A stretch of 64,000 nt of DNA from Girardinichthys multiradiatus. Lineage: Eukaryota > Chordata > Actinopteri > Cyprinodontiformes > Goodeidae. Position numbers and translations under genes: made by a program. The DNA lies in contig NC_061801.1 in NCBI RefSeq assembly GCF_021462225.1, positions 9,916,125-9,980,124 of the forward strand, in the 5' to 3' direction. This document shows positions 35,451 through 48,545 of the stretch, piece by piece. The notes below the pieces were generated by a model. That model was not told the origin of the DNA. It was given only the letters and a program-made list of their open reading frames with translations, and searched no databases. The stretch's first letter is position 1, and every line of letters starts with the position of its first letter.

Positions 35451-35779
35451 ATCTGAAGGTTCGAGGTAACAGAACAAAGATCACAAACACACATCAAACT
35501 AGTTCCTCAACTCTATCAAACCTTTGCTTAACAGCTAGTTCTTTACCAGGAAACTAATCAATAAAACTGAATTTTACCAAATTTTACCAGGAAAAGTGGT
35601 CAAATATTCACGCAGAATTATACCAGGACCTTGTTGTGTGGTTGAGCAGCCTCTTGTAAAGGACATTTACCAAAATACTGTATTGGTGGGGTTGTATTTG
35701 ACAGGCAATAGTGAGTCAATTATTCAGGACAAAGATTTAACAAGGTGTCAAACAGATTCCTAATACATTTTTAGTTCAT

Positions 35780-35930
35780 ATCATGCTAGTATCACACCGA
35801 TTTATCAGCTGCTTGTCCATGACGTAAACCTCCTTTTCAACCACATCCAAAAGGGGCTGTATTGGATTGAGGTCTGGAGGCTGTGGTTGCCACTGGAGTG
35901 GGATAAAGTGATCAGTACACATGAGCCTAA
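35780..35930. mobile_element. Short DNA-transposon fragment
   Basis: Contains CACATCCAAAAGGGGCTGTATTGG and TGAGGTCTGGAGGCTGTGG, a landmark pair repeated in a common fish class II element. Only about 150 bp are recognisable and no ends are visible. Confidence 0.4.
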
Positions 35931-38064
35931 ATGTATATTTTTGACATTGTACTGTATGTATTGAAGATATTAAGTTTAAACCACTATTGGTGTTGTATGT
36001 GGGGATGTAACCATCCCAACCTGGTAACAGAACAGTTCAAAACATTATCAAAAGAATACATTTTATTATGTCATTCATGCCCAAAAGTGTATGCAATCTT
36101 CTGATCCAAACTTTATGCAAGCATTCATCACTGCAGCATGTGACCAAAAGGTGTTGAGAAAGGGGGATCGCTCAAATATGAACTTGTCTCTGCAGCCACA
36201 TCACAGAACCTCACTGTGAAAAAGATCTTAAAATATGCATGGGTTTTGTAATTTCGAGATAATATAAATATATTTTTAATTTTGGACTTTTGCAATTACT
36301 GTACCTTCTGCAAAAAAACATTCTGATTTAAAAATTCTTTCTGAAATTCTAAATCAGGCAGGACATTATGTAATTATACAAAGTTGATTCATAATTCTTA
36401 TCTTCAATCAATAAAATGAATTTTGACCAGTAATCTGTTGGCTCTTCCTACATCCAATGGCTAGGAGACGTGTAGCTCCAGAAAATAACATGGGTAACAC
36501 TCTCTAATGGGGAATGCAGCTAAAATTAAAACAAAATGATAATTGTGTCAAGCAGGCTCATTGGGTTTACATTTATTTCTCACAAACTGGTATGAAACAA
36601 CAATCCATTTTTCATTTTGTCTAGAAGCAGATTTACTCATGTAATCAGATAAACACTTCCAGTCACTCACTATACAAAAACTGCAATTAGCACCAAGTTC
36701 TCATTTTTACTTACATTTTCAGATTTCCATCACTCAGAGTTGTACATTTAATGGTAACAATGAAATACTAATTATTCACCCATAGCTTTGCTTAGAGTTA
36801 ACCTTTATCAGGCCTCCCATTGTCCCCTGTTTTGTGTTCCATCCGCACACCAACAAATACACACAGCCTGACTGGAGCATTGTGGCAGGTGGGATCAATA
36901 GGGCTGAAACCTGTCCAGAGCGTTAATCCATCAGTGGTGAGTGCAGAGAAGAGGCAAAGCAGGAGAGCCATTTGCTCAAACGTGGGCCTCAACTCCTTTT
37001 TTATTTTTGAATTTTTTTTACCACAGTGTGTTAAATGGGTGTCTGAGAAACATTTTCAATCAGGAGGCTTCATCCGTCTATGTGCATGCTCAAGAAATTC
37101 TCTTATTATTAGCAATCTCACTTATTGGTGTTTTGTGTCTTTAAAATCTTATCTCTAATATTGTTTTGTTAAAGTTTGCTAATTTTAAGATTTCATTAAC
37201 GTAAAAATGTAGTTGCAATAGAGAATTATTAGACTGCATTCAATGTGCTAAATCAATTATTTAATCTGTCAAACTTAAAGGTTTCTCTGTTGTTTTAGTT
37301 CTATGTGCAAATTGTAACGTTCCTAAGTGGGAGCAAACCTCTGACTTTTTTGCAATTAAATTGTCTTTCAAAAATTAAAACACCAACACTAAACTTTATA
37401 AAATGAGACTACTTTATTTTTTTTAATGCTTTTTCTTTTACTTGGTTTCTGAGAAAGTGTAATGTAGCAGTATCTCCTACTGAGCATGTTGTTTTATCAA
37501 GCTGTCTAACCAAAATGCGTTTAAAAACCGTTTAACCACTCAAAAAAATCTTAATGATCTAATCTTAACAGTTTACACAATTCCACGTGATCTAGCTTAT
37601 ATACTAAGTGCAGTAAACAAGTTAAGGTTCAGGAATGATTGCTTGTTTGTCTGCAGCGACCTTTCTTGTTCCACACAATTAGTTCATTTTTTTTTGCATA
37701 GGGAGCTTATTGTAGCCGTTTATTTTTGGCCGTTTTGGTTGCAGTCTCAGCGCATGTTCTATGAGTAACATTTACATTTTTGAGGAGGCATAGAATGTGG
37801 TGTGCTTGGAGATGAAGGCTGAGGAGCCAAGCTGAGTTAGCTGAGCGAATGAAAAAACTATACCAGCACTTTATATCAATACTTTATTCAGTTAATGTTC
37901 CTCCTCTGGACAACATAATGAATTGTTTACATGCCCACATGGCATGTCCACCTGCAGACAAGAGACTGCTGTGTTTTTTTTCTTCTTTATTTTCATTTAA
38001 ACCTCATTTAAAGGAACACTACTCTGGTATAGACATGGGCCAGTTACCAGTATCAATGTATGCC
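35931..38064. other. AT-rich unique intergenic DNA
   Basis: The overlapping frames at 36798-37158 have no recognisable domain. No other signal. Confidence 0.4.
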
Positions 38065-38114
38065 CCATCCATCCATCCATCCATCCATCCATCCATCTAT
38101 CCATCCATCCATCC
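38065..38114. repeat. (ATCC)n microsatellite
   Basis: About 12 units with one T substitution near 38098. Confidence 0.95.
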
Positions 38115-38399
38115 GTTTTGTTCTTAATTTTATATTCTACTATAAACACATGATCTAAAAAATTTTTTATTTATAAAGATGGAACAAATTAAATGGAATA
38201 GCAAAAAATAAATAAAGAAATGAAAAAAATCAACAATAGAAGATGCTGGAGAGTCTCCTTCTCTCTGATGGGCTGGGAGCCAGTCAGCCTGCCTCCCTGG
38301 AAGGCCCCAGTCTGATTCAGAGTAAAACAATTGGCAAGAGGGATGTGAATTTCTCCCTCTCATTGCTTCCTCCCTCTGTGTCTCTCTCTCACAACCACA

Positions 38400-38401
<2 letters not shown>

Positions 38402-38444
<43 letters not shown>

Positions 38445-38452
38445 ATACACAT
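38402..38452. repeat. (CA)n microsatellite
   Basis: About 38 bp of pure CA, then CA with T interruptions. Confidence 0.95.
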
Positions 38453-39100
38453 TGAGGCAGTGATGGCAGAGAACCAGTAGTCTGCGCCAGTGGGCGTATT
38501 GGGACTACCGGGCATGCTGGGCTGGGACCAGCCATGGGAGTTAAGACTCGCTGAACTACAGCTGCAACCAACCCAGCCATGGCCACAGTAAGAGGGACAT
38601 GAGCTCAAACACACTGCTACAGATACACTGAAACGCATATGTTCTCCAACAGCACATACACATAACTGTCTGTCTGGTACTGTGCCATGAGTCACAGCTG
38701 TGCCAGCATTGCCACCTCCACCACTACCACCACCATCCGCCCAACTCCCCCACCTCAGGCCTAGACCTCCCGCGTACCCCCCTTCTCCCTCCTCCTATGC
38801 TCCTCCCTGTCGGCAGCCTTTGTGGGCTAATTAGCGGTGAAATTGGTGAATTGCAGGCTCGGGCACACGCATACATACACATTCACCCACACATGCATCC
38901 CTCCCTTTATTCCAACACATACACACCCACACGCACATAGACACACGTACACACATACAGTTGGTAAATTGCAGGCTCAGGCACAGCAGTGCAGACACCT
39001 CAGCATAGCCAAGCGCCACTTCAGCCCCTGAAAAGCCTCTGAAATGGGGCATGCAACACAAAGACAGGAGTGGAGAGGAGAAGAAAGGGAACAGTGGTGG
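38453..39100. other. GC-richer and pyrimidine-rich island
   Basis: Plus-strand C-rich tract at 38705-38815, followed by TGTGGGCTAATTAGCGGTGAAATTGG (38821-38846), a palindromic homeodomain-type core. The flanks are CA-rich. No exon or repeat end was recognised. The motif makes it a candidate regulatory site, no more. Confidence 0.22.
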
Positions 39101-39459
39101 AGAAGGCGAGAAGGAGCGAGAGTGGAGTCGGAGGAATACATTTGCCTCGATTTTCTCATCACTCATCAACATGTTGGCACCACTCGGTATATACGGAAAA
39201 TTAAATTAGTGCCTTTTCTCTCTCATCAACTTCTGGTCCAGACATCTTTGTTGGAGAGCTACCTGACTCTCACCTGTGTGCCATCAGCTCACACTGAGGA
39301 GTCGCTAAATGTCTCTTTCGCCCTCTCTCTCACTGATAGAGTCAGAGTAAAACAGAGCCTCCAGTCTATAATGATTTCTGTGATGGACGACACTCATTCC
39401 ATCATCCCTTCATCCCACACACACCCAATAAATTACCTCTCATATTAACAGGCAGTATT

Positions 39460-39530
39460 AAAACCCTGCAACGTGTCAGGGCTCTCATTTAAAATTAATA
39501 AGTGGTAATTATGGAGGGAGGGAATCTGAT
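39460..39530. other. Candidate regulatory patch
   Basis: A short non-repetitive block with CATTTAAAATTAATAAGTGG and TAATTATGG. These are homeodomain-type AT cores in a balanced context between a CA-poor unique stretch and a microsatellite. Confidence 0.18.
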
Positions 39531-39617
39531 GAGGAAACATGGAAGGCTAAAAAGGTGTACAAGTTAAGAGGAAAAAAGTTCAAAATTAAAAGCATGAGAG
39601 CTAAAAGACTGAAGGAC

Positions 39618-39618
<1 letters not shown>

Positions 39619-39697
<79 letters not shown>

Positions 39698-39699
39698 GA
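39619..39699. repeat. (TGTC)n microsatellite
   Basis: About 20 perfect tetranucleotide units. Confidence 0.97.
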
Positions 39700-39879
39700 G
39701 ACATGTGGTCTAAAACAATCAACAAATCACAATTTGGAGGAATGTAGTAATAAACTGCTGGTTGATTCCCATTTCAGCTCTGTTGGTGTACAATCCAAGG
39801 GTGTTTTTTACCCGACACTTCCATCTGGGGCAAACATCAAAAAACACCTGAAGCAGCTTCCAAGAAAAACATTAAGAAA

Positions 39880-39989
39880 AACACTTTGGCATATATTTAC
39901 GGCTATTTTAGGACCAGTTGGTTGTTGTTTGATTCAGGTGTGTAGAACCGGGGACACGGGCCCTCGGTGAGTGGAGTTTGACACCCCTG
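39880..39989. mobile_element. hAT-type MITE end fragment
   Basis: The right end GGAGTTTGACACCCCTG is the reverse complement of the CAGGGGTGTCAAACTC-type terminus seen in the MITE at 8447. Upstream, GTTTGATTCAGGTGTGTAG fits the same family. The left part has been lost. Confidence 0.5.
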
Positions 39990-40074
39990 CTTTATAGTGC
40001 CATCAAATATTTAAAAATATTTAAGCTAAAGTGCTGAAATTGTGTGCCACAAGATTAATTTCTTATATAGAAAT

Positions 40075-40250
40075 TGTATATAACCAACCTTGGACCTATT
40101 GCAACATGCCATATATGTTAGAACACACAGTAACCAGTGTAGAGCACGGTGGTGGAGGGCTCATGATTTGGGGTTATTGTACAACAGAATGTCCCCGAGT
40201 TCACTATATACCAACTGACTGGTGCCTATGCATATTGTTCTGGTGTGTTT
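40075..40250 (+). pseudogene. Tc1-type transposase fragment
   Basis: The plus-strand frame holds Ser-Val-Glu-His-Gly-Gly-Gly-Gly-Leu-Met-Ile-Trp-Gly (about 40135-40173), the conserved segment following the first catalytic Asp in Tc1 transposases. About 60 bp upstream is ACCTTGGACCTATTGCAACA, another landmark of the same family. Only this short piece survives. Confidence 0.55.
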
Positions 40251-41309
40251 CTTTTTGATACATAAACACATATATCACATGCTTCTCTTCACCTAATGCT
40301 GTATTTACCTAACATTACACACCTAATAACCTAATAATAATAACAGGATTTTGTATGTGTGTGTATGCTGTGTGATCGACTTGTGGTTAACACTTTCACC
40401 TTACACCAAGAAGGATGGAGAAAATGAGCGAGTTGTCTTTGTAGTATGTCTTGCTTCAAAACACCTTTACAATGTATAGAAAACAAATGTACTTCCCAGT
40501 GACTTTATACACGAACGCATAGTTTATGCCAAACTCAGTATTTCTGTGAAAACTGTCTTAGAAATGTGTAAATAGACACGAGTTCAGAAAGTTGTTGGTA
40601 GAGCAATCGGACTATCCAGTGGAAGTTATTTAGAAAATTTTTGTCTGACTTTGAATTTGTCTATTAGCTGATAAAATGGAACAAGCTGAACATTCACTGT
40701 ATACAGATAAGATGAAATACACATGCACATACAATAGAAAAGTCTCACAATCATCATAAGGTTTTTTTTTTTCAAATTGACCATTTTATAATTAGATCAT
40801 CTTGACAGTCTTTAAACATCAGCTGCAACCTTAAACGGATAGTGCTTTGGATAATAGAAGCACAGCAGTGTTGTCGAGAAAAGTGTCCTACTCATCCTTC
40901 TTTGGCCTTATGGTCCCCCAGGGACACATTAGTCTCTTAATGCTTTGTCATCACCATTGGTTAATGGACCTCAAAGCAGTCTGTTAAAAACAGTCCTGAT
41001 CAATACACAGTGTGTGCAGAAAGGGATAAGGTGCAAAAACAAAGCAACTTTTCTTCATGCCTTTAAAGAAAAAAGAAAATAGCGTGTATTTGTCAATATT
41101 GGTAACAGCTACAGGCTAGAACTAATCCCTCATTCAAACTATGGAGCTTAGAAACAAAAAGCATAAAGACCAGCTTGCCTAATCCTCACATGTATAGTAG
41201 ACTCCAAATACCTTGTACTTTTGCAAATGGGTGAGCGGAATTGTTTACTCAGAATTGTATTCACAACACTGAGTAAATTAGAAACTAACAACTAAAGATA
41301 TGCACTGAA
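40251..41309. other. AT-rich unique intergenic DNA
   Basis: Nothing recognisable. Confidence 0.4.
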
Positions 41310-41790
41310 AAACGGTGCAATGGCCCAGTTGCAAAAATGTGCAGACCTTTAAACTAAGACTTTGTTGAAGCACCTTTAAAAATCAGTTTAAGCATTTAGT
41401 TATCTGCGTCCATCGTCACCCCTAATGTTGACTAGGCAATAGTTGCCCACTACCTTGCAAAACTTTCCAAGTTTTATCAGATGGTGTGGAAATCCCAGCC
41501 CTGTGACCCCACAGATTTTCTGTCAGGGCATTTCTAAAACGAATTAAACATTTTCCTTCCGAAGTCATTCTTTTGTTGACTCAGAGTGATGCTTAAAAAT
41601 GACATCCCTCCTCATTGTCAGCTTTCTGGAGATAACTTAAGGTTTTGGGTAAAAACTTCCCAGCATGTGGAACTATTCATAACATCGTCCACATTGGCAG
41701 AAATTGTTACGTGCAAAGAAAGGAAAACACGGAGCATGATCAAAGCATCTTCAAATAGTATAATTCCAGATTAGTTAGTGTAGAACGCTG
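41310..41790 (-). mobile_element. Tc1-type transposon remnant, strongly diverged
   Basis: The plus strand shows the order of landmarks found upstream of minus-strand Tc1 transposases in fish: TTGTTGAAGCACCTTTAAAAA (about 41362), CCCACTACCTTGCAAAAC (about 41447) and CCCCACAGATTTTCTG (about 41508). The sequence is too decayed for a frame. Confidence 0.4.
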
Positions 41791-41929
41791 AATTTAACAG
41801 CCAGTCCGAAGACAGCAGAGACCAAAACGAACTTGTGCTGTTTTTAAACAACTGCGTTTTAAAAGCAACTCGTGAATGCTAGTTTAGCAACCTTGAAGTG
41901 GAACCAGACCCGATGTAAAAACATAATCC

Positions 41930-42410
41930 TGCCTCTTGACAAATTTTGAAAAATGCCACCAAAGTAGGCAGTGCCAAATGTGTGGATGAGCGGAGGGGTT
42001 AAGCGAGGGTGTGGTCAGGAGGATGAGGTAAAGTGGCAGCTAGCTTTTTATTGAAACATGGAGAGTGAGCAGAGCGATGCTGGTAGTTTAACCATGAATT
42101 GATCATTTCAGGTTGACGATTTTTCACCCCCCTTGTCACCGCAGGTTGAGGGAGGTTTTGTGGAGACCACCAGGCCTGAGCCTTATCAGATCGAGCTTCT
42201 GGCTCAAGATGCTGACTCAGCGATGCCCAAAGTTGGTGCTGCCAAGGCAGTGGAGGACAGAATGCGGATTGTGGGACTAAGGATTTATACCCGAACGCAG
42301 GGCTGTGACAAAGACATGTACCAAGCCGTACTGTTTGAACCAATAGGAAAATTCAACTGCAGTAACCATCGTTTAACCCAAAGAGGGCAGCACTAAGACG
42401 GTTTTTCGCC
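41930..42410. other. GC-richer unexplained segment
   Basis: A mixed-composition block flanked by AT-rich DNA, with open frames on both strands (42133-42396 plus, 41999-42343 minus). Neither frame shows a recognisable domain. The right edge contains CCCAAAGAGGGCAGCAC, close to the core of a CTCF site. It could be an old retrogene fragment, an unidentified transposon part or regulatory DNA. Confidence 0.3.
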
Positions 42411-43451
42411 AAACATTGGAGAATTAAACGAGTTTACATGAAAATTAAAAACATTGCACAGTAACATAAAGATTCCTGTGTGAAACGCATAGTGAGAAAT
42501 GAAACATGTAAAGCATTCCTGGTCAACAGAAAAATGAGGCCTTGTAAAAATCACTAACTTTAACCAGTTAACTCCTATATCCTGACTGTTAAGCTGACCA
42601 GTGATGCTTTTACGTGTTCTGTTCTTAGGAAGTGTTCACATGGGAAGATCATTGGTGGCACACCACCTCCTACCACCATGTCAAAGGTAAATAATCACTG
42701 GCTTCTGTTTAAATATGGCAGAAGTTATGATGGTCTAAATGTTCATAAAAGGATGTTTACAAAAACCACCGAGATGTTTTTGAGATTGGAGTAATTTATA
42801 ATTGCTGGAAGTCTGCTTTGGTCTTGATACTTCTTAGACTTGCAGTGTGCTGCAGCCTGTGGGACCAACTAATCTATATTTATATTACGTGAAGACACCA
42901 ACATAATTATCCACTGCAGGTAAGATATTAACCATGTATAACCTTTTAACAGAACCTCACTTTAGAACCTAAATTATCCCTTTAAGGCTGAAATCAAGCT
43001 ATAATTATACTATATTTAGACGTCAGTTAATAAAAACTTTTCCTAGTCTCTGAAAATTAGATAGGCTGAAAGGGAAATAACACCCCTGAGAACATCCTTC
43101 ATTGAGTCATTAGACATATCAATCTTTTTTGCTTCCACTTTGAAGAAGCATTGGTCCAGAAATTGCTAAAGAGCTAAGATTATCTTGTTAGATTTTAAAG
43201 CTCTCTTAAGTTTTGATATTATCAGTTAAGGTGACTTCCATTAGTAAATCACCAGTTCAGACATAGAGCAAATAGAATAAAGGGAAATGTTATTGATACC
43301 CACGCATTTAAACTCTACTTAGCACTTCTGTTGAGTCAAACTCATCAAGCAGCACAAGGTTAGAGGAGGACAATCAACACTGTCCAAATGGTAAGTAAAC
43401 AAGCTCACACTTGTTCGAAGACAACACATGAAGGACCCCCGTCTGCACAAG

Positions 43452-43452
<1 letters not shown>
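42411..43452. other. AT-rich unique intergenic DNA
   Basis: Nothing recognisable. Confidence 0.4.

Positions 43453-43529
<77 letters not shown>
43453..43529. repeat. (CA)n microsatellite
   Basis: About 77 bp of uninterrupted CA. Long His-Thr or Cys-Val frames across it are artefacts. Confidence 0.97.
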
Positions 43530-43530
<1 letters not shown>

Positions 43531-46500
43531 CCAAACGCATGCACAGAGCTCCAGTCCTGCATACATCATTATTTCCCTCTTCCTCTCCATCTCCATCTCT
43601 AGCAGCGTGAGTCCCTGTTCTGGCTCGGAGCGTCTGGCACCTTTTGCCCAAATCGTACTCCGAGTGAGTGCTGAGCTGAGGGGGGAGCACGAATGAAATA
43701 AATGAAAGGAGGAAGGAGCGAGGATGCAGGAAGACGAAGTGTTAACACCCTTTTAAACACCAGAACCCCCTTGCACAAACCAAGCAGAGGGAACAGTCTA
43801 ATTGCAAGGTGTGTGTGTGTACGTGCATAGATTTTCTGTGGCTAATATGGAGTGTGTATCAGTGGATTTTTTTCTTTCTCTGCTACCATAAGGAAGCAGT
43901 TTCTCTTTCGTTCATACCTTTAAATTTCATATACGGCCTTGGTATTTTTTTAAACTCGAAGAAAATAATTTTTTCTCTTGCTAAAATAAGTTTCACCAGA
44001 AATCTTTTTTAAGCGCCTTCGCCACCTTTACTTAATCTCTTTTTCCATTTCTTTTGTGTCTCTTGGTATGATGCTCTCTCACCTCCATCCAATATACTCT
44101 GACAGTCTCTTTATTTCTCATTAGTGCATTTTGACAGTTAATGAGTGGACTGTGTGAGCTGTGCCTGAGACTACAGTGAGGGAAAAAGTGAGGGAGGAAG
44201 GCAATGGAAAAGAGAAGGAGGGGGTGAGAGATAGGGAACGAGGGTGAAATTCGTGTTGATAAATCATGTGGTCAGTAGCATGGGCCTATGTTTATCTCCA
44301 GCTGTCAGAAGAGTATGGGAGCTGAGATACCACTCGCACATTCAGACGCACACACACACATTGAGAAGAATTGTTGTTACCTGAGATTTCTTGCTTTCAT
44401 TCCTCTCTTCCCCCCACCCACACCCCCACCTTCTTTGCACCACTCCCCCCTCCATGTGGAAGCCAGATTTAGAGCAAACCTCCTGTTCACATCTTTGCTT
44501 TGTCCAAACCCTGAATCCCATCAGTCAGCTGTTTGTGCTGATTACTGTTTGACTAATAGACTTTAAATCAGTCTCTCCCACTGTCATTGTTTTGCTCCTC
44601 GCTAGTTAAAGACAATTAAATGCAATGCATTTTATGCACAGACCAGCAAAATCTGCATCTATTTTCGCTTGGATTCGTTCCCCATGTAAATTTGCTGTAG
44701 CACTGTACTATAAGTTTGAAGTTCCTGTTTTAAAGCAATTTTTTGCCTTCTTAACCTTTTGTAGTCAGGAATTATTTTCCTACTGTATTGTATAAATATA
44801 CATTATATATATATTGTATGTATTTGACACTAAATCAGACTAAACTTTTCTCTATTTAAATAAGTTTTTATTACATTCATGGAATTTATGGTTCCATCAA
44901 TAAAGGCATTTGCTTCTTCAGCACCTGGACAATGGTGCAGATGCTGAAGAAGGATGCAACAATTGTTGTGGATGAAGCGGGGGTTTCACCCTGCAACCCA
45001 CCGGTTACAGGACGAACCCCTAAAATCTGAGCCACCGTGGCCTACACTAATGTTATCTTAGGTCTAACAAACATCTTAGGCCATCATAGAAAAATAGCAT
45101 TTATACTGAGATTAAGCTAAGGTGGACTCTATTAACTAATTAGGTGACTGCTAAACAATTGTTGCACTGTATTTTTAGGGGTATCAGAATAAATGGGGTT
45201 GAATAGAAATACATGCCACACTTTAGATTTTTATTTATAAGGGATTTTGAAGACCTTGTATCACTTTTCTTTTATAGAAAAGGGATCTGTAAATTATTGT
45301 TGATCCAGAACCTAAAAAGTGTCTCATTTATCTAATGAAAAGAAAGGCTTACAGTTCCCTAAACCTTTGGTGTTGGTGGATTTAAATTTTTTTAGTCTAG
45401 AAAATGTTAGTCTATTCTCAGCAACAAAAATGAGATATTGGTCAGTTTTCAAAAACACTTGCTATATTGAGCCACACATGGTTGTGTCCAAGTCTACTTC
45501 TGAGTAGAAGTTTGGTTCGAAAAACTTTATTAATTCCAAAATGCAACTCATTTCTGTAAGGCTTGTTGGTTAAATAAAAGTACACTCAAACAGTCATCAG
45601 TAAGTCAACATTGGCATCAATATGCCAGCAGCACCAGAGCTGGATGTTTGTGGTTCTATTTACAATGAGATTAAAAGCAAACAACGTACTTAGTGAAACA
45701 CTTTCCACCTGCATCAACCGGCGAATATTCTGCGACAGATTTGTATCATTCCTTCTTAAGTTCCAGTCATTGGCCGGTGAGGGCCTGTAACGGCCAACGC
45801 CCTGCACTTTAGTCATCCCTGGTCTATAACATAAAATCTCAATGAACTGCATAGAAATGTGTGACTTTAGTGTGAATAAAGTTAAAAAGATATGGATGCA
45901 TTTTCAAGGCACTGCACTAATAATTAGTATTTTATTAAGTAACATATCTCATCTGCTGATGACAATAATGCATAATATGGACAGCTATCTATGTTCTTGC
46001 TTATACCATATTCTGTTGATATAGCCGTTCTTTAGTCAAGTGTCTCACATGGATGTGTTTCAGCATGTGCTCATTGTTCATGTGCCACCAACTCCACATT
46101 ATACAGTCTGTGCATTTACATATGTGTGTGAGATGACACATGCCGTGAAGTGTGCGCCAGCTCTCACACTCATGTTTGACAGTTGGGAGTGTTACCGTGA
46201 CATCGTGGCCTCTGTAAAAAGATGTGAGCCGCACAGTCGTGGTCTGCAACAGGCCGGTGGGAAGGGAGACAGATTGTGTTTTAACAGCCATCGCTGTCAT
46301 CTTCCAACAGCTGTCCTCTTCCCATTCTCCATTCAGCCTGCCTGTGTTTGCATTGTCTCCCTCATGACCTCCCTTCAAAGGCCTACCGAAGACAGAGCAG
46401 GGGGAGTGAGAGTAAGACAAAAAAAAAAGAAAAAGTGAGATAGACCATTGGACAGTGAAAAGGAAAATAGAACAAAATGCAAATGAGGGTAGAAAAAAGA

Positions 46501-46600
46501 AGACGACATGAGGCAGCAGTGAGGGGGCTGATGCCATGATAGAGGCAATATTCGATGCCCCAGTACTGTCTCCCATCCCTCTCAATTTCTTCTTTCCCTC
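43530..46600. other. Unique intergenic DNA with scattered GC-richer patches
   Basis: Mostly AT-rich. Patches at 43560-43700 and 44050-44280 (including TCTCATTAGTGCATTTTGACAG) are mixed-sequence. A short block at 44930-45045, with CCACCGGTTACAGGACGAAC, resembles the 3' part of a dispersed fish repeat. The 194-codon minus-strand frame at 46001-46585 has no recognisable domain. No gene is called. Confidence 0.4.
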
Positions 46601-46840
46601 CCCTGTGCTCTAGATGTGCTATATTCTGCCTTTCTTATTAAACCACAGCCGCCACCTCTCCACCTCCCACCAGCCTTTACCCCTCTCTCTCATCTTGCAT
46701 CTCTCCTCCAGCTATGCACCATTCACCCCACCTCTACACCTACCCCCCACCTCCCGCCACACAAACTCCTCCTACACCCCTTTGCTGCTGCTGCCGCTCC
46801 CCTGTCTCTCTCCCATGTTCTCTCTTATCAGGTAGAGGAG
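46600..46840 (+). other. Pyrimidine-rich tract
   Basis: A C+T-rich plus strand with few purines over about 200 bp. It opens Ser/Pro/Leu-rich frames that are composition artefacts. It could form triplex DNA. Confidence 0.5.
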
Positions 46841-46960
46841 AGATAAGGCCGCTATCTTGCCGTGCCAGGGCTTTGACATGACGCTTTAATGCATAATAAG
46901 TTCACTCATCTTTTAATCAATGCAGCCAAACCATGAATTTCTGAAGGGTTAACAGTCACT
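46841..46960. other. Candidate conserved regulatory element
   Basis: Paired inverted GATA-type sites (AGATAAGG and CTATCTTG) are followed by CGCTTTAATGCATAATAAG (POU/homeodomain-like) and TTTTAATCAATGCAGCC. The sequence is not repetitive, and this density of motifs is unusual for the window. Conservation is untested. Confidence 0.27.
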
Positions 46961-47199
46961 CATTGGCAGATTTCAAGCTAAAAACACAGAGATAAGGTCT
47001 GCCTCCAAATCAGACGGACATGTATGCAAATCAGATCTATGTATGTAGTCTGCAGTTGCTGTCAACAGACCTCAGAACAGAGTATCTTCGAATTGTTTAA
47101 AACAGCAGTTAGTTTTTTACATGTGTGCTGTTGGGAGAAATTGGAGATTATCAAATGTATTTGCTGTTACGAAAAATGCAACTAACACAACCTTATACA

Positions 47200-47460
47200 G
47201 TGCCCTGGGAAAGAAGTAATACCCCTTGAAGTTTTACACATTTGGAAACATTACAGTCACAAACACCACTGTATAATGTACTGAGATTTTAAGTCACAGA
47301 TCAACACAAAGTAGAACATAATTGTGGAGAAGAAGGAAAAGGTTTTTCTACTTGAAAAGCAGGTGGGACCAAAAGTAAACATTTTGGCTTAGATCCAAAC
47401 CCCTGTTTCTGGCGGTGAACTAGCACAGCTCATTCAAATAACTAGATTGGATCTTTAAAG
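47200..47460. mobile_element. Tc1-type transposon end fragment, family A
   Basis: Starts ATACAGTGCCCTGGGAAAG, with TAATACCCCTTGAAG following and AGATCAACACAAAGTAGAACA about 100 bp on. These are the same landmarks as in the fragment at 1262. The inner part is lost at a microsatellite. Confidence 0.55.
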
Positions 47461-47510
47461 TGTTGATCCACTTCAGTCTTGACTAGAACTGGACCTGATT
47501 ACACACACAC

Positions 47511-48068
<558 letters not shown>

Positions 48069-48545
48069 CAGGACAGGTCAAGACTGCAATGGACAATTAG
48101 GTCTGCAGAGAGGATCATTGGGGCTGACCTTCCCTCCATCCAGTAGTTGTATAGGTATAGGGTCAGAAAAAGAGCAGCTAGCATCTCTGCAGACCCCACA
48201 CATTCTGGACGCAAAGCTGTTTAGACTTTTACCTTCTGGGTGGCGCTACAGAGTACTGTTTGCAAAAACACCTCACAGCCTTAGTAGTTAGCCACTCTGC
48301 TGTTGAACAAAATAAGCCTATTTGCACTACCACAACCTGCCATGATTTGTTTTTTCACAATATGTTAAAAACATTGGCTGTACATTCACATACATGTACA
48401 TACTGTTCCTTTATCTTATCTCATCTAAAGTATATTTAAACTGTACGCTGTACATGTCTGTATGCTGTGAGGACTTGTAACTGAAGTCAAATTCCCAGTT
48501 TGTGCACGCAATCTTGGCCAATAAAACTGATTCTGGTCCTAATTC
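48069..48545 (+). mobile_element. L2/Rex-type LINE 3' end
   Basis: The first 220 bp encode a recognisable C-terminal tail of a non-LTR reverse transcriptase ORF, including Leu-Leu-Pro-Ser-Gly-Trp-Arg-Tyr-Arg (about 48226-48252), in the frame that runs out of the microsatellite and stops at 48291. The 3' untranslated region ends with TTGGCCAATAAAACTGATTCTG, typical of fish L2-type LINEs. The copy is 5'-truncated, as usual for LINEs. It has no reverse transcriptase catalytic motifs. Confidence 0.7.

Noticed and set aside
43319..43696. Cys-Val and His-Thr rich frames on both strands
   Set aside because: Caused by the CA microsatellite.
46001..46585. 194-codon minus-strand frame
   Set aside because: No recognisable domain, no coding-type periodicity visible, and a plus-strand frame of similar length overlaps it. 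Probably chance.
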